Positions 54,338 to 64,000 of a DNA stretch of 64,000 nt are shown one piece after another. The notes beneath the pieces were generated by a model, which was not told the origin of the DNA, made no database searches, and saw only the letters and a list, made by a program, of their open reading frames with translations. The stretch lies in assembly GCF_905171765.1 (NCBI RefSeq), contig NC_053390.1, positions 591,195,793 through 591,259,792 on the forward strand. The letters run 5' to 3'. Numbering within the stretch: position 1 is the stretch's first letter; the number at the start of each line of letters is the position of its first letter. Both the position numbers and the translations under genes were made by a program. This DNA comes from Bufo bufo (lineage: Eukaryota; Chordata; Amphibia; Anura; Bufonidae).

Positions 54338-54683
54338 AGAGGGCCCTTCTCCTGGTACACCGCAACCTCCTATACTACCCCTAAATGTGTCCCTGTGCAG
54401 TGCTCCGACTGCCCAGCTTCGTCCTGAGGGGGTGGGAAAGGGGGGGGAGGGGGTCCCTAGAGGCAGATCAGGTACACCACCCACAGATATGCTCCCAGAT
54501 CCCTGGAAACGACTGTGAAAGACAACACTAGACCAATGAAGATCTGTGTCCTAGGAGAAATTGTATGTTAGGGTGTCGCTTCGTGAATCACCCAACATTC
54601 ATAGATGATTTGTGCTGAAAGGATCAGTAACCATAAGGTGGCCCGACATGTTTCTCTGATGTATTTCAGTTCGTCAGGGGCCC
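54338..54683 (-). repeat. left inverted arm of the Penelope-like element
   Basis: Inverse of 55935-56280 with a handful of substitutions (for example ACGACTGTG against CACAGTCATT). It contains a G-rich tract, GGGGGGGGAGGGGG (54437-54450), and a hammerhead motif on the minus strand. Confidence 0.92.
54640..54683 (-). ncRNA. hammerhead ribozyme motif (inverted copy)
   Basis: On the minus strand: GGCCC, CUGACGA, a CUGA/UCAG stem II with a 6-nt loop, GAAAC, a 2-nt loop AU, GUC, then GGGCC. All core positions are present. Stem I is GGCCC/GGGCC and stem III has two pairs. The predicted cut follows the C complementary to 54645. It differs from the plus-strand copy only in the stem III loop. Confidence 0.75.
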
Positions 54684-54998
54684 ATCTATCGAGCACAATG
54701 TGTATGTGGCCTGGAATATATTGGCAAAACAAGTCGGGAGCTGCATAGGAGGATAGGAGAACATCTGGGGGATCTACGTCACCAAAGGGATACCCCCCTG
54801 GCACGCCATGTGACAGCGTTCCATGGCGGGGACTACTCACAAGTTCGATTCATGGGTATTGAGGTCGTCCTACCCCCAAATAGGGGAGGCGACTGGGACC
54901 AAAAGATCCTACAAAGAGAGACCTGGTGGATCTTTCAACTAAAAACTGTCCACCCACAAGGATTAAATGAACAACTCTCATTTAGTTGCTTTATTTGA
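54684..54998 (+). pseudogene. Penelope-like GIY-YIG endonuclease domain, 5' truncated
   Basis: The frame from 54699 reads CVCGLEYIGKTSRELHRRIGEH, the GIY-YIG core with YIG and the following Arg of the nuclease helix. FHGGDYSQVRFMGIE and then QRETWWIFQLKTVHPQGLNEQ follow, the conserved end of Penelope ORFs, and it stops at 54998. In the full element this domain nicks the target DNA for reverse transcription. Everything upstream, including reverse transcriptase, is missing; the frame starts abruptly at the edge of the inverted arm. The remaining 100 codons are undamaged. Confidence 0.88.
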
Positions 54999-55934
54999 GC
55001 TAATCCCCTACCTCCTGCGCAGCGGCACACTTTGGTGTCATTCGGGCTTGTATTTGCCATTGTATGGTTTCTTGACATGACATTAACATCTAGGCACATT
55101 GTTGTGAAATGTGCAACAGTGCCTGAAGTGCATTAAGTTCTCACCTGTAGAACATGATAGGGGATCTAGTCTAATCACATAGCCTTAACCTTTTGATTTC
55201 CACCGGCCAAAATGCTCTGGGTTACGCCGCGCCACTTTTTGTGTGGGGGCGACAGCGGCGCACCGTCCATCTGAATGAATATGGAATTTCATTCATCCTT
55301 TTGCTACAGTGTGGGGTATCCCTATCCCTGTAGGGTATCCCCACACACTAACTCCGCTGTGGTCTCATGGGTTTCTAATTACTCAGTTATTCTAATGAGA
55401 CTCTAGCATAGGGGGCTAGCGGGTATGACTTAAATATTGTGAGCACGCCCCTTTACCGTGAAAATCCCCCTATCAATCTCTCCCTGTCCTAATATGGTTG
55501 CAGGACCTGCGATCACATGACGCCCCACGTGGCCATGACGTTGTGGTCACGTGATGGGTCATCTGATCGGGATGATGGGCGGAGCAATGATGACGCGGAC
55601 GGCTTTAAATGGTGCAGCGGTGTCGGCGTCTTTTGCGGTACTGCCACACGCGGAATCCAGCGCACAGACTGGCGAGGAACTGGAACTAGTCTGTATCATG
55701 GGAACAGGTCCACTGACCGGTCACTCCTGACGAGATAAGTAATATCCTTCCACCCCTATTTGTGATTGCGGCTAATGTTACACTGCCACACTATGGGAGT
55801 TCTGTGAAGTCGGAATTATACATCTACACAGTTGTTGTTACTAACCACTGTTGAGCACAGTTTGTTTGAAATATTGGTGACCTGCCCCCACCCGAGGGTA
55901 GGCCATTGATACTGTTGCTGATATCAAATCCTGT
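54999..55934. other. non-coding 3' region of the Penelope-like element
   Basis: No ORF with recognisable content. GC-rich around 55510-55700 (CACGTGACGCC-type sequence). It ends at the terminal repeat carrying the ribozyme. Confidence 0.5.
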
Positions 55935-56280
55935 GGGCCCCTGACGAACTGAAATACATCAGAGAAACGCGTCGGGCCACCTTATGGTTACTGATCCTTT
56001 CAGCACAAATCATATATGAATGTTGGGTGATTCACGAAGCGACACCCTAACATACAATTTCTCCTAGGACACAGATCTTCATTGGTCTAGTGTTGTCTTT
56101 CACAGTCATTTCCAGGGATCTGGGAGCGTATCTGTGGGTGGTGTACCTGATCTGCCTCTAGGGACCCCCTCCCCCCCCTTTCCCACCCCCTCAGGACGAA
56201 GCTGGGCAGTCGGAGCACTGCACAGGGACACATTTAGGGGTAGTATAGGAGGTTGCGGTGTACCAGGAGAAGGGCCCTCT
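55935..56280 (+). repeat. right inverted arm (terminal repeat) of the Penelope-like element
   Basis: Sense-orientation terminal repeat beginning with the hammerhead motif. It matches 54338-54683 in inverse. Confidence 0.92.
55936..55978 (+). ncRNA. hammerhead ribozyme motif
   Basis: Stem I strand GGCCC (55936-55940), core CUGACGA (55941-55947), stem II CUGA/UCAG (55949-55952 with 55959-55962), core GAA plus A (55964-55967), a two-pair stem III with loop GC (55967-55972), cleavage base C (55973), and stem I strand GGGCC (55974-55978). This is the minimal type I form known from Penelope-like elements. One A/A mismatch flanks stem II next to the core and may slow it. Self-cleavage would process the element's RNA. 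Confidence 0.8.
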
Positions 56281-56793
56281 GATTAGGGTAATAATAGGGG
56301 CTGAGACCCAGCATTCCCTTCCCCCTCTTCCCTACACCCTCCCTAGGAGTACCGTATACTCACCACGAGTGGGGTGGATGCCCACCCCTCTCCAGTGTTC
56401 TGCGCCTATATTTAAGGGCATTTATTTTATTATAAATATTAATAAAAGTTATTTATTAAAGGTTACCACATTTCCATATATTTTCTACGCAATTACCAGG
56501 TACCTATTACTTGAACGGTCTATCTCTTAGTTAGTCTACAGTCTACACACAAATAATTTAATGTTACCATGTTTTTATTGAACACACGATGTAAATATTC
56601 ACAGTGCAGGTGGAAAAAGTATGTGAACCCCTAGACTAATGACATCTCCAAAAGCTAATTAGAGTAAGGTGTCAGCCAACTGGAGTCTAATCAATGAGAT
56701 GAGTTTGAAGGTGTTGGTTACAGCTGCCCTGCCCTATAAAAAACACACACTAGTTCTGGATTTGCTTTTCACAAGAAGCATTGCCTGATGTGA

Positions 56794-57829
56794 ATGATGC
56801 CTTGCACAAAAGAGCTCTCAGAAGACCTACGATTAAGAATTGTTGACTTGCATAAAGCTGGAAAGGGTTATAAAAGTATCTCCAAAAGCCTTGCTGTTCA
56901 TCAGTCCACGGTAAGACAAATTGTCTATAAATGGAGAAAGTTCAGCACTGCTGCTACTCTCCCTAAGAGTGGCCGTCTGCACTGTAAAGTGTAAAGATGA
57001 CTGCAAGATCACAGCGCAGACTGCTCAATGAGGTGAAGAAGAATCCTAGAGTGTCAGCTAAAGGCTTACAAAAGTCTCTGGCATATGCTAACATCCCTGT
57101 TAGCGAATTTACGATACGTAAAACACTAAACAAGAATGGATTTCATGGGAGGATAACAGTGGAAGCCACTGCTGTCCAAAAAAAAAACATTGCTGCACAT
57201 TTACAGTTTGCACAAGAGCACCTGGATGTTCCACAGCAGTACTGGCAAAATATTCTGTGGACAGATTAAACCAAGTTTAGTTGTTTAGAAGAAACACACA
57301 ACACTATGAGTGGAGAAAAAGAGGCACAGCACACCAACATCAAAACCTCATCCCAGCTGTGAAGTATGGTGGTGGAGACATCATGGTTTGGGGGTGCTTT
57401 GCTGCGTCAGGGCCTGGACTGATTGCTATCATCGAACGAAAAATAAATTCCCAAGTTTATCAAGACATTTTGCAGGAGAACTTAAGGCCATCTGTCCACC
57501 AGCTAAAGCTCAGCAGAAGATGGGTGTTGCAACAGGACAACGACCCAAAGCATAGAAGTAAATCAACAACAGAATGGCTTAAACAGAAGAAAATATGCCT
57601 TCTGGAGTGGCCCAATCATTGTCCTGACCTCAACCCGATTGAGATGCTGTGGCATGACCTCAAGAAAGCGATTCACACCAGACATCACAAGAATATTGCT
57701 GAACTGAATCAGTTCTGTAAAGAGGAATGGTCAAGAATTACTCCTGACCGTTGTGCACGTCTGATCTGCAACTACAGGAAACGTTTGGTTGAAGTTATTG
57801 CTGCCAAAGGAGGTTCAACCAGTTATTAA
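56794..57829 (+). pseudogene. Tc1-type transposase, almost full length, two breaks
   Basis: The gene starts [25 protein letters not shown] (helix-turn-helix). It stops at 56992-56994 just after the GRLHCKV segment, then resumes at once in another frame (from 56997), with [21 protein letters not shown]. The first catalytic Asp is kept in ILWTD, but a stop codon (TAA) replaces the next residue at 57267-57269. The last part is open from 57281 and has QQDNDPKHRSK (second Asp) and CPDLNPIEMLWHDLK (Glu, 34 residues on), and ends GGSTSY. With about 340 codons it matches the family's usual length. Confidence 0.9.
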
Positions 57830-58051
57830 ATCCAAGGGTTCACATAGTTTTTCCACCTGCACTGTGAATGTTTACATGGTGTGTTCAATAAAAACATGGT
57901 AACATTTAAATTATTTGTGTGTTATTAGTTTAAGCAGACTGTGATTGTCTATTGTTGTGACTTAGATGAAGATCAGATCACATTTTATGACCAATTTGTG
58001 CAGAAATACATATCATTCCAAAGGGTTCACATACTTTTTCTTGCAACTGTA

Positions 58052-58234
58052 AGACTTCACAGGGAGATGGTCTGGGTAAGGAATGCCCCAGTAGCTAGCT
58101 GTATTGCTACTATATTAACTCCTGCCTACCCCAAGTTCATTGTACCTGTGATGTAAGCACTGAAAGGGAATGTGTAACTACATGGCAGTGTGAAGTTGCT
58201 CACTCAACCATGTGTCTAATTTAAATATCAAAAC
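58052..58234. other. no gene
   Basis: Flank of Tc1 element 5 and part of the older host repeat. No recognised features. Confidence 0.5.
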
Positions 58235-58700
58235 ATGACTGAATCTCAGCCCTGTAGCAGCCACTGTCTGCCTACCATCATGTTTTATAACAAACGGCTG
58301 CTGCTGACACCATCATGCCACTGTCTGCCTACCTATCATCATGTGCCATACCGTGTGGCTGCTGCCACCATCATGCCACTGCTACTCTCTGCCTGCTATC
58401 ATGTTCTGTACTGTATGGCTGCTGCTGCCATAATACAACTGCTGCTGTCTGCTTGTCTACCATAATTTTCTGTACTGCATGGCTGCTGCTGCCTCTGCAG
58501 CTGCTACTCCCTGTTGCTAATCCCCTGCTGCCAGTTTCATTACCCCTACTGCCACTGCACAGTCACAACTACTACTACCCCTAAACAGCTGCACATGCAT
58601 CTACTGCTGTTTCTGTTCCATGCTGAGCTGCTACTGCTGCCACTAATACTGCAACCACATGCCACTATTACCTTACCCTTGTCACACTGTACTGCTGCTG
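58235..58700. repeat. CTG-rich degenerate repeats, block 2
   Basis: Continues block 1 (53660-53905): GGCTGCTGCTGCC, ATCATGCCACTG, CTGCCTACCATCATG. It then grades into CTGCTACTGC triplet-rich sequence. Open frames here are products of the repeat. Confidence 0.75.
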
Positions 58701-59311
58701 CTCCAAATTAAAATAATGTTTCCAGCTGATTCAGAACAAGCCACTCTTTCTTCTGACAATTAACACTTATGTGTGTATCAATATGTGTGTTAAAGCATAA
58801 TTTTGGATGCTTGTCCAGAACAAGCAACTCTTTCTTCTGACATTAACATGTGTATAAAAAGGACAGGGATCTGCCTCATTGAGGCATACATTTTGGTTTT
58901 AACACCACCCGTACCCAATAAGTAGCAATATTTGAAAACATTCTAATATGAAAAAGCATAATACATGCGTCAGTGCATTGTGTTTTTAAACACGCTGTAT
59001 ATTAGCACAAACATATGTTTACCCATAGCTATGCATGTCATTTTACTCTGACATTTCTTGCTATTGCTATAATTGTATTCAATACCTTAAAAAGGGGGGA
59101 TGAGTAAAAGAGCAAAAATATATAAAAAATTTACAAAAAGAGATAATATCTGTTCATAAAAAAATCCTAGGAGACTAGAGGGTGCCAATTTTCTGTGCAA
59201 TCGGAGCAACTACAATTCGTGATGATTCGATTTGGGTCAGTACAAAACTTTTTTTTTAAAAGATTCTCCAAATCAGACACAAATTGAATCTCAAGAAATT
59301 CACTCATCTCT
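58701..59311. other. AT-rich DNA; possible right end of an old hAT-type element
   Basis: A phrase GAACAAGCMACTCTTTCTTCTGACA occurs twice (58733-58758 and 58817-58842). The end GAAATTCACTCATCTCTTA (about 59295-59313) resembles an inverted hAT end. No gene. Confidence 0.4.
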
Positions 59312-59313
59312 TA

Positions 59314-60815
59314 CAGTCAGGTCCATAAATATTGGGACATCGGCACAATTCTAACATTTTTGGCTCTATACACCACCACAATGGATTTGAAATGAAACGG
59401 ACAAGATGTGCTTTAACTACAGACTGTCAGCTTTAATTTGAGGGCATTTACATCCAAATCAGGTGAACGGTGTGGGAATTACAACAGTTTGCAAATATGC
59501 CTCCCACTTGTTAAGGGACCAAAAGTAAGGGGACAATTGGCTTCTCAGCTGTTCCATGGCCAGGTGTGTGTTATTCCCTCATTATCCCAAATACAATGAG
59601 CAGATAAAAGGTCCAGAGTTCATTTTAAGTGTGCTATTTGAATTTGGAATCTGTTGCTGTCAACTCTCAAGATGAGATCCAAAGAGCTGTCACTATCAGT
59701 GAAGCAAGCCATCATTAGGCTGAAAAAAACAAAACAAACCCATCAGAGAAATAGCAAAAACATTAGGCGTGGCCAAAACAACTTTTTGGAACATTTTTAA
59801 AAAGAAGGAACGCACCGGTGAGCTCAGCAACACCAAAAGACCCGGAAGACCACGGAAAGCAACTGTGGTGGATGACCGAAGAATTATTTCCCTGGTGAAA
59901 AAAACACCTTTACAACAGTTGGCCAGATCAAGAACACTCTCCAGGAGGTAGGTGTATGTGTGTCAAAGTCAACAATCAAGAGAAGACTTCACCAGAGTGA
60001 ATACAGAGGGTTCACCACAAGATGTAAACCATTGGTGAGCCTCAAAACCAGGAAGGCCAGATTAGAGTTTGGCAAACAACATCTAAAAAAGCATTTACAG
60101 TTCTGGAACAACATCCTATGGACAGATGAGACCAAGATCAACTTGTACCAGAGTGATGGGAAGAGAAGAGTATGGAGAAGGAAAGGAACTGCTCATGAGC
60201 CTAAGCATACCACCTCATCAGTAAAGCATGGTGGTGGTGGTAGTGTCATGACGTGGGCATGTATGGCTGCCAATGGAACTGGTTCTCTTGTATTTATTGA
60301 TGATGTGACTTCTGACAAAAGAAGTGGAATATTATGCAATGGCCAAGTCAATCACCTGAACCTGAATCCGATTGAGCATGCATTTCACATGCTGAAGACA
60401 AAACTGAAGGGAAAATGCCCCAAGAAAAAGCAGGAACTGAAGACAGTTGCAGTAGAAGCCTGGCAAAGCTTCACCAGGGATGAAACCCAGCGTCTGGTGA
60501 TGTCTATGCGTTCCAGACTTCAGGCTGTAGTTGACTGCAAAGGATTTGCAACCAAGTATTAAAAAGTGAAAGTATGATTTATGATTATTATTCTGTCCCA
60601 TTACTTTTGGTCCCTTAACAAGTGGGAGGCACATATGCAAACTGTTGTATTTCTTACACTGTTTACCTGATTTGGATGTAAATACCCTCAAATTAAAGCT
60701 GACAGTCTGCAGTTAAAGCACATCTTGTTCATTTCATTTCAAATCCATTGTGGTGGTGTATAGAGCCAAAAGTGTTAGAATTGTGTCGATGTCCCAATAT
60801 TTACGGACCCGACTG
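59314..60815 (+). mobile_element. Tc1/mariner element 6
   Basis: Inverted ends CAGTCAGGTCCATAAATATTGGGACATCG and the complement of CGATGTCCCAATATTTACGGACCCGACTG are flanked by TA (59312-59313 and 60816-60817). The inverted repeats extend about 210 bp. 1.5 kb. Confidence 0.95.
59672..60562 (+). pseudogene. Tc1-type transposase lacking the second catalytic Asp
   Basis: The N-terminus (MRSKELSLSVKQAI) frameshifts near 59725, and the GRPRK hook lies in the next frame (59769-59951). Another break precedes 59960. From there a 200-codon frame keeps [17 protein letters not shown] (first Asp) and [21 protein letters not shown]. It then jumps from DKRSGI straight to [10 protein letters not shown] (Glu). 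About 35-45 codons, including the QxDNDPKH-type motif, are deleted, so it cannot be active. Confidence 0.9.
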
Positions 60816-60816
60816 T

Positions 60817-60965
60817 ATCTACAGGAAAGAACGTTTCTCCATCAACATAGCAGGGGATTCATCATAGTAAGAGCAATGATATTATGGGACTCTCTGCCAG
60901 AGGAGGCTGTGATTATGAACTCACTAAAACAGTTCAAGAGGACCTGTGATGCATTTCTTGAATGT
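60817..60965 (+). mobile_element. LINE C-terminal scrap
   Basis: FLHQHSRGFIIVRAMILWDSLPEEAV, then LKQFKRTCDAFLEC, the same C-terminal pattern as in 61185-61640. Short and isolated. Confidence 0.7.
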
Positions 60966-61184
60966 ACAAACCGGATTCCAAAAAAGTTGGGACACTAAAC
61001 AAATTGTGAATAAAAACTGAATGCAATGATGTGGAGATGGCAAATGTCAATATTTTATTTGTAATAGAACGTAGATGACAGATCAAACGTTTAATCCGAG
61101 TAAATGTATCATTTTAAAGGAAAAATACGTTGATTCAAAATTTCACGGTGTCAACAAATCCCAAAAAAGTTGGGACAAGTAGCA

Positions 61185-61645
61185 ATAGTAACATAGTACA
61201 TAAGGCCGAAAAAAGACATTTGTCCATCCAGTTCGGCCTGTTATCCTGTAAGTTTATCCAGAGGAAGGCAAAAAAACCCTGTGAGGTAGAAGCCAATTTT
61301 CCTCACTTTAGGGGATTAAAAACTCCTTCCGACTCCAATCAGGCAATCAGAATAACTCCCTGGATCAACGACCCCTCTCTAGTAGCTATAGCCTGTAATA
61401 TTATTACACTCCAGAAATACATCCAGGCCCCTCTTGAATTCCTTTATTGTACTCCCCATCACCACCTCCTCAGGCAGAGAGTTCCATAGTCTCACTGCTC
61501 TTACCGTAAAGAATCCTTTTCTATGTTTGTGTACAAACCTTCTTTCCTCCAGACGCAGAGGATGTCCCCTCGTCACAGTTACAGTCCTGGGGATAAATAG
61601 ATGATGGGATAGATCTCTGTACTGACCCCTGATATAAGAGGCTGG
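61185..61645 (-). mobile_element. LINE 3' end (CR1/L2 type) inside Tc1 element 7
   Basis: On the minus strand: RGHPLRLEERRFVHKHRKGFFTVRAVRLWNSLPEEVV, then IKEFKRGLDVFLEC, followed by a 3' UTR with GGGCCGAACTGGATGGACAAATG-type sequence (family form) and the tail CTATGTTACTATTG at 61185-61200. 5' truncated. Confidence 0.85.
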
Positions 61646-61766
61646 AAAAAGTAAATTTGAGCATAACGAAGAGCTGGAAGACCAATTAACACTAATTAGG
61701 TCAATTGGCAACATGATTGGGTATAAAAAGAGCTTCTCAGAGTGGCAGTGTCTCTCAGAAGCCAAG

Positions 61767-62792
61767 ATGGGTAGAGGATCACCAATTCCCACAATGTTGC
61801 GCAGAAAGATAGTGGAGCAATATCAGAAAGGTGTTACCCAGCGAAAAATTGCAAAGACTTTGCATCTATCATCATCAACTGTGCATAACATCATCCGAAG
61901 ATTCAGAGAATCTGGAACAATCTCTGTGCGTAAGGGTCAAAGCCGTAAAACCATACTGGATGCCCGTGATCTCCGGGCCCTTAAACGACACTGCACCACA
62001 AACAGGAATGCTACTGTAAAGGAAATCACAGAATGGGCTCAGGAATACTTCCAGAAACCATTGTCAGTGAACACAATCCACCGTGCCATCCGCCATTGCC
62101 AGCTGAAACTCTACAGTGCAAAGAAGAAGCCATTTCTAAGCAAGATCCACAAGCTCAGGCGTTTTCACTGGGCCAGGGATCATTTAAAATGGAGTGTGGC
62201 AAAATGGAAGACTGTTCTGTGGTCAGACGAGTCACGATTCAAAGTTCTTTTTGGAAATCTGGGACGCCATGTCATCCGGACCAAAGAGGACAAGGACAAC
62301 CCAAGTTGTTATCAATGCTCAGTTCAGAAGCCTGCATCTCTGATGGTATGGGGTTGCATGAGTGCGTGTGGCATGGGCAGCTTGCATGTCTGGAAAGGCA
62401 CCATCAATGCTGAAAAATATATTCAGGTTCTAGAACAACATATGCTCCCATCCAGACGTCATCTCTTTCAGGGAAGACCCTGCATTTTTCAACAAGATAG
62501 TGCCAGACCACATTCTGCATCAATCACAACATCATGGCTGCGTAGGAGAAGGATCCGGGTACTGAAATGGCCAGTCTGCAGTCCAGATCTTTCACCTATA
62601 GAGAACATTTGGCGCATCATAAAGAGGAAGGTGCAACAAAGAAGGCCCAAGACGATTGAACAGTTAGAGGCCTGTATTAGAGGCCTGTATTAGGAGAGCA
62701 TTCCTACTTCTAAACTTGAGAAACTGGTCTCCTCGGTCCCCAGACGTCTGTTGAGTGTTGTAAGAAGAAGGGGAGATGCCACACAGTGGTGA
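61767..62792 (+). pseudogene. Tc1-type transposase, one in-frame stop
   Basis: The start at 61767 (MGRGSPIPTMLRRKIVEQY) is chosen because it opens the paired helix-turn-helix domain; an upstream in-frame Met at 61713 is less likely. A DNA-binding domain (TQRKIAKTLHLSSSTVHNII) and hook region come first. The catalytic triad follows: Asp in VLWSDESRF, Asp in FQQDSARPHSA and Glu in CSPDLSPIENIW. Near the end a 13-bp tandem duplication (62664-62676 and 62677-62689) ends in TAG (62691-62693). The frame then continues ESIPTSKLEKLVSSVPRRL to TGA at 62790-62792. All catalytic residues are kept, and only the last 33 codons lie beyond the stop. Length is typical of the family. Confidence 0.9.
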
Positions 62793-63014
62793 AAATGGCC
62801 TTGTCCCAACTTTTTTGGGATTTGTTCACACCATGAAATTCTGATTTAACATACTTTTCCCTTAAAATGGTACATTTTCTCAGTTTAAACTTTTGTTCCG
62901 TGATTTATGTTCTATTCTGAGTAAAATATTAGAAGTTGGCACCGCCACATGATTGCATTCAGTTTTTATTCACGATTTGTATAGTGTCCCAACTTTTTTG
63001 GAATTTGGTTTGTA

Positions 63015-63360
63015 ACAATAAGGCTTATTGCACACGACAGTATATTTTCACGGTCCGCAAAACGGGGTCCCGTTTTTCCGTGATCCGTGACCGTTTTTTC
63101 GTCCGTGGGTCTTTCTTGATTTTTGGAGGATCCTCGGACATGAAAAAAAAGTCGTTTTGGTGTCCGCCTGGCCGTGCGGAGCCAAACGGATCCGTCCTGA
63201 ATTACAATGCAAGACAATGGGGACGGATCCGTTTGACGTTAACACAATATGGTGCCATTTCAAACGGATCCGTCCCCGTTGACTTTCAATGTAAAGTCTG
63301 GAGTCCCTTTTATACCATCGGATCAGAGTTTTCTCCAATCCGATGGTATATTTTAACTTG
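63015..63360. mobile_element. MITE-like segment
   Basis: Rich in GGATCCGT and GTCCGC palindromic phrases (ACGGATCCGT, 63187 and 63223-63275), like other MITE families in the window. No coding content. The left border is near the TA of Tc1 element 7. Confidence 0.55.
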
Positions 63361-63490
63361 AAGCGTCCCCATCACCATGGGAACGCCTCTATGTTAGAAT
63401 ATACTGTCGGATATGAGTTAGATCGTGAAACCTCATTTCCGACAGTATATTCTAACACAGAGGCGTTCCCATGGTGATGGGGACGCTTCT
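63360..63490. repeat. 130-bp inverted repeat
   Basis: GAAGCGTCCCCATCACCATGGGAACGCCTC... (from 63360) pairs with its inverse ending at 63489. The arms are about 52 bp with one mismatch, and the loop of about 26 bp is TATGAGTTAGATCGTGAAACCTCATT. Confidence 0.9.
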
Positions 63491-63522
63491 AGTTAGAATA
63501 TACTACAAACTGTGTACATGAC

Positions 63523-63667
63523 TGCCCCCTGCTGCCTAGCAGCATCCGATCACTTACAGGGGGCCGTGATCAGCACAATTAACCCCTCAGGTGCCGCACC
63601 TGAAGGGGTTAATTGTACTATCATATCCCCCTGTAAGAGATCAGGGCTGCCAGGCAGCAGGGGGCAG
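63523..63667. repeat. 145-bp imperfect inverted repeat
   Basis: CTGCCCCCTGCTGCCTAGCAGC...CAATTAACCCCTCAGGTGC faces GCACCTGAAGGGGTTAATTG...GCCAGGCAGCAGGGGGCAG with several mismatches. It adjoins the minisatellite and probably belongs to the same element. Confidence 0.88.
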
Positions 63668-63689
63668 ACCCCCCCCTCCCCAGTTTGAA

Positions 63690-63960
63690 TATCATTGGTG
63701 GCCAGTGCGGCCCCCCCCCTTCCTCCCTCTATTGTAATAAATCGTTGGTGGCACAGTGTGCGCCCCCCCCTTCCTCCCTCTATTGTAATAAATCGTTGGT
63801 GGCACAGTGTGCGCCCCCCCCCCCCTTCCTCCTTCTATTGTAATAAATCGTTGGTGGCACAGTGTGCGCCCCCCATTGGCCCCCCCTCCCTTTATAGCAT
63901 TAACAACATTGGTGGCCAGTGTGCGGCCTCCCATCTCCCCCCCCGATCATTGGTGGCAGC
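63690..63960. repeat. about 54-bp minisatellite at window end
   Basis: Four to five units of a C run, CTTCCTCCCTCTATTGTAATAAAT, then CGTTGGTGGCACAGTGTGCG. C-run length varies (7-13). The open frames on both strands are products of the repeat. Confidence 0.92.
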
Positions 63961-64000
63961 GGGTTACTAGCAATAGTACAATAGTAAAAGATTCATACTT

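Larger units (their letters stand above)
54338..56544 (+). mobile_element. truncated Penelope-like element with 346-bp inverted repeats
   Basis: A 2.2-kb insertion in Tc1 element 5. Its left arm (54338-54683) is a nearly exact inverse of 55935-56280. Between the arms lie the end of a GIY-YIG endonuclease ORF (54699-54998) and about 0.9 kb of non-coding DNA. An AT-rich tail follows (56281-56544). Penelope-like elements often carry a terminal repeat in inverted or partial copies at the 5' end after target-primed insertion, which fits. The reverse transcriptase is lost. Confidence 0.85.
54212..58049 (+). mobile_element. Tc1/mariner element 5 containing a nested Penelope-like element
   Basis: Inverted ends CAGTTGCAAAAAAAAGTATGTGAACC and its complement are flanked by TA (54210-54211 and 58050-58051). 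The left inverted repeat is interrupted at 54338-56544 by a Penelope-like element and then resumes with CACACAAATAATTTAATGTTACC, matching the right inverted repeat. Without the insertion the element is about 1.63 kb. Confidence 0.93.
60967..63012 (+). mobile_element. Tc1/mariner element 7 with a LINE insertion
   Basis: Inverted ends CAAACCGGATTCCAAAAAAGTTGGGACAC and the complement of GTGTCCCAACTTTTTTGGAATTTGGTTTG are flanked by TA (60965-60966 and 63013-63014). A LINE fragment sits in the left non-coding part (about 61180-61640). The transposase gene lies downstream of it. Confidence 0.93.

Overview
The window reads as repeat-rich genomic DNA from a vertebrate, most likely a frog or toad. That placement is an inference. 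It rests on the mix of Tc1/mariner transposons, hAT elements with TAGRGATGAGCGAAC-type ends, a Penelope-like element with hammerhead ribozymes, CR1/L2-type LINEs, Ty3/gypsy- or retrovirus-like LTR elements, and relics of the vertebrate genes CENPL and (probably) STK31. I see no convincing functional host gene. Nearly every coding signal belongs to a mobile element or a pseudogene, and most of the DNA is explained by nested insertions.

Layout. 0-2.5 kb: AT-rich DNA, a GATA microsatellite, a probable solo LTR (988-1641) and a Penelope-like relic. 2.5-12.3 kb: older hAT-type repeat DNA interrupted by an apparently complete hAT transposon (3106-9912, perfect 8-bp target duplication) with one open 1153-codon transposase gene and three families of internal tandem repeats. 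12.3-15.2 kb: MITEs, unassigned repeats and a 280-bp near-perfect palindrome. 15.2-23.0 kb: a hAT-like non-autonomous element (15183-22993, 8-bp target duplication) split by a young LTR element (15672-22054). That LTR element has 1.7-kb LTRs, a Gag-like ORF and an Env-like ORF, but no pol. 23.0-30 kb: an STK31-like fragment, a decayed hAT transposase, and an intronless CENPL pseudogene cut in two by a second LTR element (24354-29363, minus strand). 30-39.4 kb: tandem repeats, a second probable solo LTR, and an older relative of that LTR element (32997-37978, plus strand), itself lying in a decayed hAT transposase gene. 39.9-63.0 kb: seven separate Tc1-type transposons with TA target sites, interspersed with LINE fragments and decayed hAT DNA. 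One of them (54212-58049) carries a nested Penelope-like element with 346-bp inverted repeats, each arm holding a hammerhead ribozyme motif. 63.0-64.0 kb: palindromic MITE-like DNA and a minisatellite.

The elements most worth following are: (1) the gag-plus-env LTR element lacking pol; (2) the two related LTR elements that replace gag-pol with a long coiled-coil ORF, one of which keeps a retropepsin-like start; (3) the paired hammerhead ribozymes; (4) the intact hAT transposase; (5) the Tc1 transposase at 61767-62792, broken only by one stop codon inside a 13-bp duplication. Family names rest on motifs read by eye. No database search was possible.
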